The translations under genes were made by a program, and so were the position numbers. This document shows positions 35,837 to 44,170 of a stretch of DNA of 64,000 nucleotides, piece by piece. A model generated the notes under the pieces. It saw only the letters and a program-made list of their open reading frames with translations. It was not told where the DNA came from and made no database searches. Source of the DNA: Bacteroidota bacterium (lineage in GTDB: Bacteria; Bacteroidota; Bacteroidia; Chitinophagales; Chitinophagaceae); contig JAEWJK010000012.1 of NCBI GenBank assembly GCA_023386555.1, forward strand, positions 1 to 64,000, written 5' to 3'. Position 1 is the first letter of the stretch. Each line of letters opens with the position of its first letter.

Positions 35837-35866
35837 AAAGTCCTGCAATCGTTGCGGGACTTTTTA
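35837..35866 (+). terminator. Intrinsic terminator
   Basis: Stem AAAGTCCTGCAA / TTGCGGGACTTT with one G-T pair and loop TCG, followed by a T-run. Confidence 0.85.
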
Positions 35867-35912
35867 TTATGGAATAACTCGTCTGAGGTGTCTTTTAGAA
35901 AAACTTCACCTT

Positions 35913-36431
35913 ATGGCAGAGCTAATTACCGCTAACCGAAACAGATCGGCAACAAAATGCAATAAATTGTCAACCCGGGTTGACCTTACTCCAATGGTAG
36001 ACCTTGGTTTTCTGCTGATCACATTCTTTATTTTCACAACCTCTCTTTCAGAACCTAAGGCCCTGAATTTTATTGTTCCTGTAGAAGGCGATAGTACTCA
36101 GACTGCAGAAAGTAAAACCTTAAACCTCGTTCTGGCAGCCGATAACAAGATTTATTATTATATCGGAAATGAGGTGGGGAACCAGAGTTGTACCGATTTT
36201 TCCCCATCAGGAGTGAGGAATATTATCAGACAAATGCAGCATACAGTTCGAAAGAAGTTTGGAAATGCAGATGAAACGGTAATACTAATTCGTCCGACAG
36301 CATCAGCATCTTATATGAACCTGGTTGATATTCTGGATGAGATGTTTATTCTGGATGTAAAGAAATATGCATTAATGGATGAGCCCGCTGCAGCAATTCT
36401 ATCCGCTTCTAATATTAAAGACCCATGTTAA
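35913..36431 (+). CDS. ExbD/TolR-family biopolymer transport protein
   Basis: 172 aa. After a basic N-terminus the single membrane helix LTPMVDLGFLLITFFIFTT (about 26-44) carries the conserved proton-channel Asp (D30). The periplasmic part (about 50-172) has the TolR-like pattern VILIRPTASASYMNLVDILDEM. ExbD with ExbB couples the proton gradient to TonB. No exbB or tonB gene lies beside it, so this is an orphan copy. No obvious co-transcribed neighbour. Confidence 0.85.
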   Translation: MAELITANRNRSATKCNKLSTRVDLTPMVDLGFLLITFFIFTTSLSEPKALNFIVPVEGDSTQTAESKTLNLVLAADNKIYYYIGNEVGNQSCTDFSPSGVRNIIRQMQHTVRKKFGNADETVILIRPTASASYMNLVDILDEMFILDVKKYALMDEPAAAILSASNIKDPC

Positions 36432-36493
36432 AAGGCTTTCACAAGTCTGGCACTCAAATTGTTTTATGATAAGCATCAGGCGATAAAATCTAA

Positions 36494-36766
36494 ATGATAA
36501 AACGGTTTATGCAAATCCAGAATTTTCAACCAACACAAACAAACGAGTCTAGCAGCTACCTGGAATTGGTGGCTAACAGCATCGGTCGTGTTACCTTGAA
36601 AGTGCTGGACGTAAACGGAAGAATGGCCAAGAAGTTTTCTACAACTATTTCTTCTGTTAATGAAAAACTGGCGCTTGATCTTAATGACCTGAATAATGGA
36701 GCATATGTGCTGAATGCATTTAATGATGGTGAGTTTGTGAAATCCATCAGGTTTATAAAACAGTAG
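36494..36766 (+). CDS. Orphan T9SS type A sorting-domain protein
   Basis: 90 aa (or 85 from ATG 36509). Nearly all of it matches a type A C-terminal sorting domain: VTLKVLDVNGRMAKKFSTTI, then LDLNDLNNGAYVLNAF and a final KSIRFIKQ. There is no signal peptide and no cargo domain, so it cannot enter T9SS on its own. It may be the tail of a decayed gene or a free-standing domain. The start codon is uncertain. A terminator follows. Confidence 0.55.
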   Translation: MIKRFMQIQNFQPTQTNESSSYLELVANSIGRVTLKVLDVNGRMAKKFSTTISSVNEKLALDLNDLNNGAYVLNAFNDGEFVKSIRFIKQ

Positions 36767-36795
36767 TCTTTCAATTGGGGGTATGTATATTAAGG

Positions 36796-36822
36796 CCTCG
36801 ACATTCTTGTCGAGGTATTTTT
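36796..36822 (+). terminator. Intrinsic terminator
   Basis: 8-bp stem CCTCGACA / TGTCGAGG with 4-nt loop and a long T-run. Confidence 0.85.
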
Positions 36823-36920
36823 TTGCCTTTACCTTACCATTCACCGATTAATAAGACAGGTTAATAAAATAGGAATAACTTATCTGTGAAACCAATGTAC
36901 TTTCATTCAACCAAAGGTGA

Positions 36921-38162
36921 ATGATATTACTCCGTCACATACCTTTTCTCAGGGCTGTCTTCTTTTATAGTCTTACTGCGTTTGGTGGTCCGCAAGGTCA
37001 TCTGGGTATGATGCTTAAAACTTTTGTGCATAAACGAAAAGACGTTACTGAACAGGAGTTGATAGATTATACTGCTTTCTGCCAGATGTTACCTGGTGCT
37101 TCTTCTACACAAACCATCTTGTTGATAGGTTATAAAAGAGGAAGGCTTCCATTAGCTGTTCTTACTTTACTGATCTGGATGTTACCTGCCTGTTTTATTA
37201 TGGGTGGTCTATCCTTTCTACTTACCTATAAAGTTTCTATAGAAGCAGGATGGTTCAAATTTATTCAACCAATGGCTATTGGCTTTATAGGTTATTCAAC
37301 TTACCGGTTGTACAATTTTGCCGTACATAATCCTATCACCAATATCATAATGATTGTTGCAGCAATAGCAACGTTGCTATTCTTTCATAATCCATTTGTA
37401 GTTCCTGGTTTAATTGTAGCTGCAGGTATTTCCACAAACTTCAGTGATAAGCGTATTCCTCAGAAAGGCATTCCTCCAAAGAAGATTAAGTGGGGTAATA
37501 TTTTATTGTTCTTTTTATTCTTTGCCATCGTTGGTTATTTCAGTGAAACAGCCAGGAAAGAAAATTGGGAAAACAGAAAAGTGTACAACCTGATGGAGAA
37601 CTCTTACAGGTTTGGTAGTTTGGTTTTTGGCGGAGGAGATGTGTTGATGCCAATGATGTATGAACAGTATGTAATTCGTCCATCGCAAAGACCGGACAGT
37701 TTGCAGAGAGCAAGAATGACCAAGCAGGAATTTTTAACCGGATCAGGATTGGTTAGAGCGATACCCGGACCTGTATTTTCTATTGGTGCTTATACCGGTG
37801 GAATGGTTATGAAAGATGAAGGAAAGCCGATGCAGTTATTGGGATGCATTATTGGTTGTGTTGCTTTGTTTTTGCCCAGCGTTTTATTGGTATTGTTCTT
37901 CTTCCCGGTATGGCATAATCTAAAGAAGTATGCAGTAATATTTAGATCGCTTGAAGGGATCAATGCATGTATTGTTGGCGTAATGGCCGGAGCTACTTTA
38001 TACCTGATGAAAGATCTTGCTATACCCCAGATATTAGATGGGAATATTTTAGGTTTGATTGATTTGATCGTAATAACGGCAACACTTGTTTTGCTTGTAA
38101 GAACAAAAGTTCCTCCACCGTTAATCGTGCTGGGATGTCTTGCTTTAGGAGTATTGCTTTGA
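36921..38162 (+). CDS. Chromate transporter (ChrA-type, two-domain)
   Basis: 413 aa, about ten membrane helices, two CHR halves. The first half has FGGPQGHLGMMLKTFV and FCQMLPGASSTQ; the second has FGGGDVLMPMMYE and LVRAIPGPVFSIGAYTGG, the characteristic paired motifs. It would export chromate or a similar oxyanion from the cytoplasm. No chrB regulator is adjacent. Its stop abuts the convergent nadD stop with no base between. Confidence 0.9.
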   Translation: MILLRHIPFLRAVFFYSLTAFGGPQGHLGMMLKTFVHKRKDVTEQELIDYTAFCQMLPGASSTQTILLIGYKRGRLPLAVLTLLIWMLPACFIMGGLSFLLTYKVSIEAGWFKFIQPMAIGFIGYSTYRLYNFAVHNPITNIIMIVAAIATLLFFHNPFVVPGLIVAAGISTNFSDKRIPQKGIPPKKIKWGNILLFFLFFAIVGYFSETARKENWENRKVYNLMENSYRFGSLVFGGGDVLMPMMYEQYVIRPSQRPDSLQRARMTKQEFLTGSGLVRAIPGPVFSIGAYTGGMVMKDEGKPMQLLGCIIGCVALFLPSVLLVLFFFPVWHNLKKYAVIFRSLEGINACIVGVMAGATLYLMKDLAIPQILDGNILGLIDLIVITATLVLLVRTKVPPPLIVLGCLALGVLL

Positions 38163-38729
38163 TCATTTATAATATCCCGATCTTTCGATTTCTTCTCTAA
38201 CAATATCTGGCAATAAATACCTGATAGATTTACCTTCTTTTATATTCTTGCGAATGTTAGTAGAGGAAATTTCCATTAATGGTGCTGTTACTACCTGGAC
38301 ATTGTTCGGAATATTTTCTACTTCAAATCCCGGACGTGGATAGAGTACAAAAGAATAATCCTTTAACAGCAGCTCATGATTTTTCCACTTCGGCAGATTT
38401 TGAAAACTATCTGTTCCCATAATCACCGTAAAACTGTTTTCGGGATATTTCTCTTTTAGGTAAGTAAGTGTGTCGATTGTGTAAGAAGGCTTAGGCAGTT
38501 TGAATTCAACATCCGATACCTTAAATCTAAGATCACCATCTACTGCAGTTTGAACAAGGTGCAACCTGTGATATTCGTTCAGTAAAGAAGCCGAATGTTT
38601 TAAGGGATTTTGGGGCGAAACAATAAACCAGACCTGGTCAATTGAAGTGTTATCGGCTATATGACTTGCAATAATGAGATGCCCGACATGAATGGGATTG
38701 AAAGAACCAAAATACAAGCCTATTTGCAT
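38163..38729 (-). CDS. nadD: Nicotinate-nucleotide adenylyltransferase
   Basis: 188 aa. Adds AMP to nicotinate mononucleotide in NAD synthesis. Nucleotidyltransferase motif GLYFGSFNPIHVGHL (residues 4-18) with the HxGH-like signature, and the C-terminal ISSTNIRKNIKEGKSIRYLLP. The feoA-type gene lies 16 bp upstream on the same strand. Confidence 0.95.
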   Translation of the reverse strand: MQIGLYFGSFNPIHVGHLIIASHIADNTSIDQVWFIVSPQNPLKHSASLLNEYHRLHLVQTAVDGDLRFKVSDVEFKLPKPSYTIDTLTYLKEKYPENSFTVIMGTDSFQNLPKWKNHELLLKDYSFVLYPRPGFEVENIPNNVQVVTAPLMEISSTNIRKNIKEGKSIRYLLPDIVREEIERSGYYK

Positions 38730-38744
38730 TCAAATAATTGATTA

Positions 38745-38975
38745 TCAGATGATTACCTCTTCTACCAATATGTTTCGGGCTTCATTAAGCCTGAGGCTGA
38801 GGTTATAGCCTGCCACTGTTATAGAGATCGGATCTCCCAATGGAGCTACCTGTTCTACTTTTACTCTTTCACCAGGTATGCAGCCCATTTCCATGAGTTT
38901 AATGAAAATGTCATCATTCTCGAAAGAATGAATGATCGCTGTTTTTCCTACACGGATATCAGATAACTTTTTCAT
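38745..38975 (-). CDS. FeoA-domain protein
   Basis: 76 aa from ATG 38975 (MKKLSDIRVGKTA). A single SH3-like FeoA domain: IKLMEMGCIPGERVKVEQVAPLGDPISITVAGYNLSLRLNEA, the family signature. FeoA supports ferrous iron uptake by FeoB, but no feoB is nearby, so its role here may be different. Upstream of nadD by 16 bp. Confidence 0.85.
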   Translation of the reverse strand: MKKLSDIRVGKTAIIHSFENDDIFIKLMEMGCIPGERVKVEQVAPLGDPISITVAGYNLSLRLNEARNILVEEVII

Positions 38976-39038
38976 TCCTACAAATGTATCGTTCCATTCT
39001 GGCAATTAGTTACGAATTTTGGAGCATTAGCAAAACGA

Positions 39039-39470
39039 ATGATTAAATTCATCAACCACGACAGAAAGTTTACTGCCCAGGGTAAAACCTTTATAAAGTC
39101 ATTTATTACTGGTCTCTTTCAGAAAGAGAAGAAGGTAGCAGGAGACATACAATATATTTTTTGTTCGGATGAATATCTTCTGGAGATCAACAAGCAGTTT
39201 CTGCAGCATGACTATTATACTGACATCATCACGTTTGACCTGAGCTCCGGGGAAGCAGTAGATGCCGAGATATATATTAGTATAGACAGGGTGAAAGATA
39301 ATGCTGCCCAGTTTGGAGTGCCTTTTCAACAGGAGTTATTACGTGTACTGTTTCATGGAGCTTTGCACCTGTGTGGATACAGAGATAAAACAAAAGGTGA
39401 AATAACTTTAATGAGGGAAAAAGAGTCTGAATATTTACGCAAATTTGAGATAACAAACCCCGGAAAGTAA
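39039..39470 (+). CDS. ybeY: Endoribonuclease YbeY
   Basis: 143 aa; needed for 16S rRNA 3'-end maturation and ribosome quality control. Metal motif HGALHLCGYRDKT at about residues 104-116: the first two His match the H-G-x-L-H-L pattern, but the third His is replaced (D-K), as I recall for Bacteroidota homologues. Earlier TDIITFDLSSGEAVDAEIYIS is the family beta-strand. The following gene starts at the base after its stop. Confidence 0.9.
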   Translation: MIKFINHDRKFTAQGKTFIKSFITGLFQKEKKVAGDIQYIFCSDEYLLEINKQFLQHDYYTDIITFDLSSGEAVDAEIYISIDRVKDNAAQFGVPFQQELLRVLFHGALHLCGYRDKTKGEITLMREKESEYLRKFEITNPGK

Positions 39471-40136
39471 ATGCATCCTATTAAGCTGTTGCTGGTATTG
39501 TTGCTGATACCATTTATTGCTTCTACGCAGAGTATTGTTGTATTGGAGCAACGTAAGATCAATTTCAATCTTTCAATAGATAAAGAAGTGGAAGACTGGA
39601 ATCGGTCTTTCTATTCGTATAATAACCTTTCGAAAGAGGAGAAGGAGATTCTCTACTGGACCAATTATTCCCGGAAAGACCCGGTGAGGTTTTGGGATAG
39701 TGTGATGGTTCCTATTCTAAGTGTATTCCCACAGCTGAGAGGCAAATTCGCCGTGTCTTTAAAGCAGGATCTTTTTGCTGCCGGCCGGCTTCCGATGTTT
39801 GGCCTGAATGATACATTGAATATCACAGCGAAGAATCACGCCTTAGATATTGGATTGAAAACTGCCAGCATCAGCCATACTTCCACTAACGGAACCCGCT
39901 TTGTAGATAGACTTCAAAGTGTAGGGGTAAGGAATTGTGGCAGTGAGAATATGAGCCTTGGCAATGGAGACGTGTTAATGTCGGTTGCAATGCTGTATTT
40001 AGATCATGGATTAGAAAACCTGGGACATCGGAAAACACTTCTAAATAAAGAGTACATCTATATAGGCATTGGCGCAACCAACTATGGAACGAACCAGCTG
40101 TTCTATGTACAGGATTTTGCCTGTAACCAGCAGTAG
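39471..40136 (+). CDS. Exported CAP/SCP-domain protein
   Basis: 221 aa with a signal peptide (MHPIKLLLVLLLIPFIASTQ). The CAP domain spans about 90-215: DTLNITAKNHALDIGLKT, ISHTSTNGTRFVDRLQSVGV, SENMSLGNGDV and GHRKTLLNKEYIYIGIGA. These include the His and Glu residues of the CAP cavity. Function unknown; bacterial CAP proteins are often exported proteins of unclear role. It follows ybeY without spacing, so they share a transcript. Its TAG overlaps the first parS-like site. Confidence 0.85.
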   Translation: MHPIKLLLVLLLIPFIASTQSIVVLEQRKINFNLSIDKEVEDWNRSFYSYNNLSKEEKEILYWTNYSRKDPVRFWDSVMVPILSVFPQLRGKFAVSLKQDLFAAGRLPMFGLNDTLNITAKNHALDIGLKTASISHTSTNGTRFVDRLQSVGVRNCGSENMSLGNGDVLMSVAMLYLDHGLENLGHRKTLLNKEYIYIGIGATNYGTNQLFYVQDFACNQQ

Positions 40137-40150
40137 TTTCACGTGGAACA
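40135..40150. promoter_or_regulatory. parS-like site 1 (ParB/Spo0J-binding)
   Basis: AGTTTCACGTGGAACA; its complement TGTTCCACGTGAAACT matches the Bacillus consensus TGTTnCACGTGAAACA at 15/16. Confidence 0.75.
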
Positions 40151-40199
40151 GTGTATAAATCAAGCGCCAGTTAAGATTTACTATAATTCAGAATAAGGC

Positions 40200-40215
40200 C
40201 GTTTCACGTGGAACG
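40200..40215. promoter_or_regulatory. parS-like site 2
   Basis: CGTTTCACGTGGAACG; 14/16 to the consensus, with complementary flank changes that keep the dyad. It lies 50 bp after site 1, just upstream of mnmG. Confidence 0.7.
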
Positions 40216-40232
40216 GCTTTGTTATTCACCTT

Positions 40233-40240
40233 TATCTTTG
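40233..40240 (+). promoter_or_regulatory. -7 box of mnmG (TATCTTTG)
   Basis: Perfect TAnnTTTG just 6 bp before the mnmG ATG at 40247, implying a very short or leaderless transcript. Confidence 0.5.
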
Positions 40241-40246
40241 CAAACT

Positions 40247-42115
40247 ATGTTTCCTGAATATGATGTTATTGTAGTTGGTGCTGGTCATGCCGGCTGTGAA
40301 GCTGCCGCTTCTGCTGCTAACCTTGGCAGTAAGGTATTATTGATCACTATGAACATGCAGACCATTGCCCAGATGAGTTGCAATCCTGCTATGGGTGGCA
40401 TTGCCAAAGGCCAGATCGTAAGAGAGATTGATGCTTTGGGTGGTTATAGCGGAATCGTTTCTGATAAGAGTACCATACAGTTCAGGATGTTGAACAGGAG
40501 TAAAGGTCCTGCAATGTGGAGCCCCAGATCTCAAAACGACCGGATGATGTTTGCCACAGCATGGAGAGAGATGCTGGAACAGACACCGAATGTTGACTTT
40601 TACCAGGATATGGTTCGATCCATTATTATAAAAGACAACCGGGCATGTGGAGTAGTTACAGGATTAAGTCATGAGATCAGGAGTAAAGCAGTGGTTGTTA
40701 CCAGTGGAACCTTCCTCAACGGTATTATTCATATAGGTGAAAAGCAGTTTGGTGGTGGAAGAGTGGCAGAGAAAGCAGCAACCGGAATCACCGAGCAATT
40801 GATTGAACTTGGATTTGAGAGCGACAGGCTAAAGACCGGAACTCCTCCAAGGATTGATGGCCGTAGCCTTGACTATAGCAAGATGGAAGAGCAGAAAGGA
40901 GATGAGGAGGTCACAGGCTTTTCTTATTTAGATATACCAAAGATCAAAGCATCTGAACAACGGAGCTGCTTCGTTACCTATACCAGCCAGGAAGTACATG
41001 ATGTATTGAGAACGGGGTTTGACAGAAGCCCGATGTTTGCCGGGAGAATTGAAGGTGTGGGACCAAGGTATTGCCCTAGTATAGAAGATAAGATCAGCCG
41101 GTTTGCTGAAAGAGAAAGGCACCAGCTTTTTGTTGAGCCAGAAGGATGGAACACGGTGGAGATCTATGTAAACGGGTTCTCTACTTCGTTGCCTGAAGAT
41201 GTGCAGTACAAAGCACTTTCGAAGGTGCCGGGTTTTGAGCACTGCAGGATCTTCAGGCCGGGATATGCCATAGAGTATGATTATTTTCCACCGACACAGC
41301 TGAAGTATTCGTTAGAGACCAAGCAGATAGCCAACCTGTTCTTTGCAGGCCAGATCAATGGCACAACGGGTTACGAAGAAGCTGCTTGTCAAGGACTTAT
41401 GGCAGGAATCAATGCCCATCAAAAAGTCAGGGAACAAGAACCGCTGATACTGAAAAGGAGTGAAGCATATATTGGTGTGTTGATCGATGATCTTATTAGT
41501 AAAGGAACCGATGAGCCCTATAGAATGTTTACGTCGAGGGCTGAGTTCAGAACATTGCTGCGGCAGGACAATGCTGACCTGAGATTAACAGAGATCAGCT
41601 ATAGACTTGGACTGGCATCACAAGAGCGAATGGATAAGGTGGTAGCGAAAAGAAATGGTGTGAAGGAATTGCAGCAGGTGTTGAACCAGGTTTCGGTGGA
41701 ACCATCACAGATCAATGACTACCTGACATCTATCAACTCCAATCCTATCACTGAAAAGCAGAAAGCCAGTAAGATCATATTGCGACCGGATGTTGACCTG
41801 GTATCGATGGTGCAGCATATTCCTTCACTGAAAGAAGCGGTAGAAAGCTATCCATTAGAAACGATACAGCAGGCCGAAATACAAACCAAGTATGAACGAT
41901 ATATAGAGAAGGAACAGGAGATCGTAACCCGTATGAGCCAGATGGAAGAACTGGTTATTCCTGATTCATTCGATTACGATAAAGTATCTGCTCTTTCCAA
42001 TGAGGCCTTGCAAAAGTTCAAGAGAATACGACCCCAAACTTTGGGACAAGCAAGCCGTATCAGCGGTGTAAACCCAAGTGATGTGCAGATACTGATGGTG
42101 TATATGGGCCGCTAG
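40247..42115 (+). CDS. mnmG: tRNA uridine-5-carboxymethylaminomethyl modification enzyme MnmG (GidA)
   Basis: 622 aa from ATG 40247 (MFPEYDVIVVGAG); the longer frame only adds translated leader. With MnmE, installs the cmnm5 group on wobble uridine of tRNAs. FAD motif VIVVGAGHAGCEAA near residue 8. Further landmarks: MSCNPAMGGIAKGQIVREIDALGG, FGGGRVAEKAATGITE, KTGTPPRIDGRS and GQINGTTGYEEAACQGLMAG. A C-terminal helical domain ends at VYMGR. Often located near oriC in bacteria. Confidence 0.95.
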   Translation: MFPEYDVIVVGAGHAGCEAAASAANLGSKVLLITMNMQTIAQMSCNPAMGGIAKGQIVREIDALGGYSGIVSDKSTIQFRMLNRSKGPAMWSPRSQNDRMMFATAWREMLEQTPNVDFYQDMVRSIIIKDNRACGVVTGLSHEIRSKAVVVTSGTFLNGIIHIGEKQFGGGRVAEKAATGITEQLIELGFESDRLKTGTPPRIDGRSLDYSKMEEQKGDEEVTGFSYLDIPKIKASEQRSCFVTYTSQEVHDVLRTGFDRSPMFAGRIEGVGPRYCPSIEDKISRFAERERHQLFVEPEGWNTVEIYVNGFSTSLPEDVQYKALSKVPGFEHCRIFRPGYAIEYDYFPPTQLKYSLETKQIANLFFAGQINGTTGYEEAACQGLMAGINAHQKVREQEPLILKRSEAYIGVLIDDLISKGTDEPYRMFTSRAEFRTLLRQDNADLRLTEISYRLGLASQERMDKVVAKRNGVKELQQVLNQVSVEPSQINDYLTSINSNPITEKQKASKIILRPDVDLVSMVQHIPSLKEAVESYPLETIQQAEIQTKYERYIEKEQEIVTRMSQMEELVIPDSFDYDKVSALSNEALQKFKRIRPQTLGQASRISGVNPSDVQILMVYMGR

Positions 42116-42238
42116 ACCAAGAGATATCGCAAACCCGGCCGGGATACTTATTATATCCCAATGCTAAACGAATGCCTATCCTATAAACTCCCAGAGACAA
42201 CCCAGACATATCCCAGACAGAAGCCTTAGAGAAGCGGG

Positions 42239-42400
42239 GGTGACTATATACACTTGGGACTAAGCTTTTCTTAGCGAATCTTCGCGGTTACTCTGTGTTC
42301 TTTGCGGTAAAATTTAACCGCAAAGGACGCTAAGAACGCAATGTAAAACGCAAAGTTTAGCGCTTACTATGCATTTTGTTCCAAGTGGTATATAGTTAAC
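42239..42400. mobile_element. MITE-like palindromic element, copy 1
   Basis: 162 bp. Left end GGTGACTATATACACTTGGG and right end (complement) GTTAACTATATACCACTTGG are matching inverted repeats of about 20 bp. The 8-bp direct repeat GAAGCGGG flanks it (42231-42238, 42401-42408). The interior is palindromic, with TTTGCGGT / ACCGCAAA at about 42301-42324. No coding capacity; a transposase must act in trans. Confidence 0.75.
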
Positions 42401-42478
42401 GAAGCGGGAGAGACCCGGAAATAAAAGCGTTTGTATTTGCTAAATATTTTAGTATATTAGTGTTTCAAACAAGTGAAT

Positions 42479-43207
42479 ATGGCTAAGCAAGCAGGGCAGC
42501 ATACACTCAGGGGCAGCATTGGCAACATTACTTATTACGAACATCCTTTTTATGGAATGGCAGCCAGGGCCAGGTATGGTCCGAGTAAAGAACGCATAGA
42601 AAAAGATCCTGCCTATGCAGCGGTGAAAGCGAATAATAATGTGATGGGCATGATCTCGTCTGCCTGTAGTTTGATCAGAAAAGGATTTCAACCGGTGGTG
42701 GTGAATGTTTCGGATAATAAGGTTGACAAGAGACTGATGAAAGAGGGATGGAATATTTATCGTGCAGCGAAAGAACTGGATCTAGCCAATGTGTTTCAAA
42801 GTGAAGCGATAAAGCTATTAAAGGATTTCAGCTTTGGAGAAACACCACTTAGCAAGATCATATACCGGCAACCGGAGATCAGCAGAGAAGGAGATGCGGT
42901 TAGCATTAGCGTGAGCTGCGAGATGGGATCGCTGAAAGCAAGTACACATTACCGTGTAGTGAGTGCTGTTTGCGGATTTGATTTTATGGAGAAACGTTTT
43001 GAACCGGAGGTAGAGGATGGTGGATTAGCGGTTATTGATGCTATTAAAACATTCAGCTTTACACACCGGTTGAAGACAGATCTACCAATACATATTGTGG
43101 TGATTGCAGTATTGTGTTATCAATATACCAATGGTGCTTATTACCGAATGAATGATAAAGAATGTAAGGCAGCAGATGTGCTAGCTGTTTATTATAACGA
43201 AGCATGA
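42479..43207 (+). CDS. Unknown soluble protein
   Basis: 242 aa from ATG 42479 (MAKQAGQHTLRGSIGNI). The N-terminus is conserved-looking: GSIGNITYYEHPFYGMAARARYGPSKERI. A Cys/Val/Thr-rich beta part follows near residues 140-240. There is no signal or membrane segment. It resembles Bacteroidota-specific proteins of unknown role; the next gene may be functionally paired. It lies 78 bp after the MITE. Confidence 0.6.
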   Translation: MAKQAGQHTLRGSIGNITYYEHPFYGMAARARYGPSKERIEKDPAYAAVKANNNVMGMISSACSLIRKGFQPVVVNVSDNKVDKRLMKEGWNIYRAAKELDLANVFQSEAIKLLKDFSFGETPLSKIIYRQPEISREGDAVSISVSCEMGSLKASTHYRVVSAVCGFDFMEKRFEPEVEDGGLAVIDAIKTFSFTHRLKTDLPIHIVVIAVLCYQYTNGAYYRMNDKECKAADVLAVYYNEA

Positions 43208-43269
43208 AGCAGACAGTGAATATAATAAAGGCTGCATTTTTGCTGTGATACCTGCTTTAAAGTGAGTGT

Positions 43270-43806
43270 ATGAATCTTGCTCAATTAGAAATGAATGTGA
43301 ACCTGCATTCGTTGCAGCCAGGTTTTCGTAACCGTGAGCTGCATTATGTAATTGCATCGGATGAAAACAGTTTTCGCTTTGCTGAACATGATGAACCAGC
43401 AAAAGAGAATGAACAGCGTTTCTATTGTTTTTTGACTGACAAGCCAATCACCATACCTGCCGGAAATATACAACTGAGCCGTAGTTATGTACTGGATACA
43501 AAACCTGCTTACCCGTTATTAAAAACCGCAGCAGACTTTCAACCTTTTATTGATTGTATAGATGATGATTGTACCGGTAAAGCTATCCGTGATTTTAGTG
43601 ATGAAGACATTAAGATCATTCAGCAGGAATTGATGCAACGTTATGGCAGTGCTGAATTGCACATGGTGAACAGTACTGAGTTTGCACATTTATTATTGAT
43701 ACTACCACAGGTGGAAATATCCATCTCTGCTACGATGGTTTATTTTAAACAGAAGTTAGCAGTAACGAGTGATCATTATGCGCATTTGAAGGAGGGGAAG
43801 CTATAG
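43270..43806 (+). CDS. Unknown soluble protein
   Basis: 178 aa. Starts MNLAQLEMNVNLHSLQPGF. Mixed alpha/beta sequence with FIDCIDDDCTGKAIRDFSDEDI and LLILPQVEISISATMVYFKQ. No family recognised. It is on the same strand as the preceding gene, 62 bp away, and precedes a palindromic element that borders the restriction island. Confidence 0.5.
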   Translation: MNLAQLEMNVNLHSLQPGFRNRELHYVIASDENSFRFAEHDEPAKENEQRFYCFLTDKPITIPAGNIQLSRSYVLDTKPAYPLLKTAADFQPFIDCIDDDCTGKAIRDFSDEDIKIIQQELMQRYGSAELHMVNSTEFAHLLLILPQVEISISATMVYFKQKLAVTSDHYAHLKEGKL

Positions 43807-43807
43807 A

Positions 43808-43939
43808 GCTAACGTTTTGCGTGTTGCCGCAGTTGGTGATTTAGGAGCACTTCACTGTCAACCTGCACAAAAGTTTGATAGTAGCACTCAGCTTCAATTT
43901 TGCACGTCACCGCCAATTGAGGCAACACGCTGTTACCAG
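43808..43939. repeat. Palindromic element at the left border of the island
   Basis: Left GCTAACGTTTTGCGTGTTGC (43808 onward) and right CCAATTGAGGCAACACGCTG through TTACCAG (43913-43939) are inverted repeats sharing GCGTGTTGCC and CA(A/G)TTGG. The 132-bp core encodes nothing. Related words appear at the far side of the island near 51510. Confidence 0.7.
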
Positions 43940-44077
43940 TAGGCCTTCTGTCTGTCCACCGTTGCAAACCATTGTCATTGTTGAGTTTTGCGTCATTGTC
44001 TGTGTCGTGATGGTCTGTGCGGTTGCGTATTTTTTATTTTCAGAAGGGGAGGAGATTTTTTTTAATTCAATTTTGTC

Positions 44078-44170
44078 AGGGCGGGAGAGGTGGAAGCTCT
44101 TTTGCAAGCTTTGCCCTGTGCTTGGGCTTGCGGGGCTTGCAAATGTGCCTACACTTGTGCGTTGGCTTGA
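44078..44170. repeat. Left direct repeat of the restriction island
   Basis: Includes CTCTTTTGCAAGCTT, GCTTGCAAATGTGCC and TGTGCGTTGGCTTGA. Nearly the same words occur in the same order at 51188-51274. The whole 43940-44170 gap is G/T-rich on this strand and encodes nothing recognisable. Confidence 0.75.

Noticed and set aside
40208..40246. Longer mnmG start
   Set aside because: The extension MERLCYSPLSLQT overlaps a parS-like site and the -7 box and is not part of the conserved family start.
42116..42478. Search for tRNA, tmRNA or 6S RNA downstream of mnmG
   Set aside because: The gap is accounted for by the MITE-like element; no cloverleaf or CCA end could be found.
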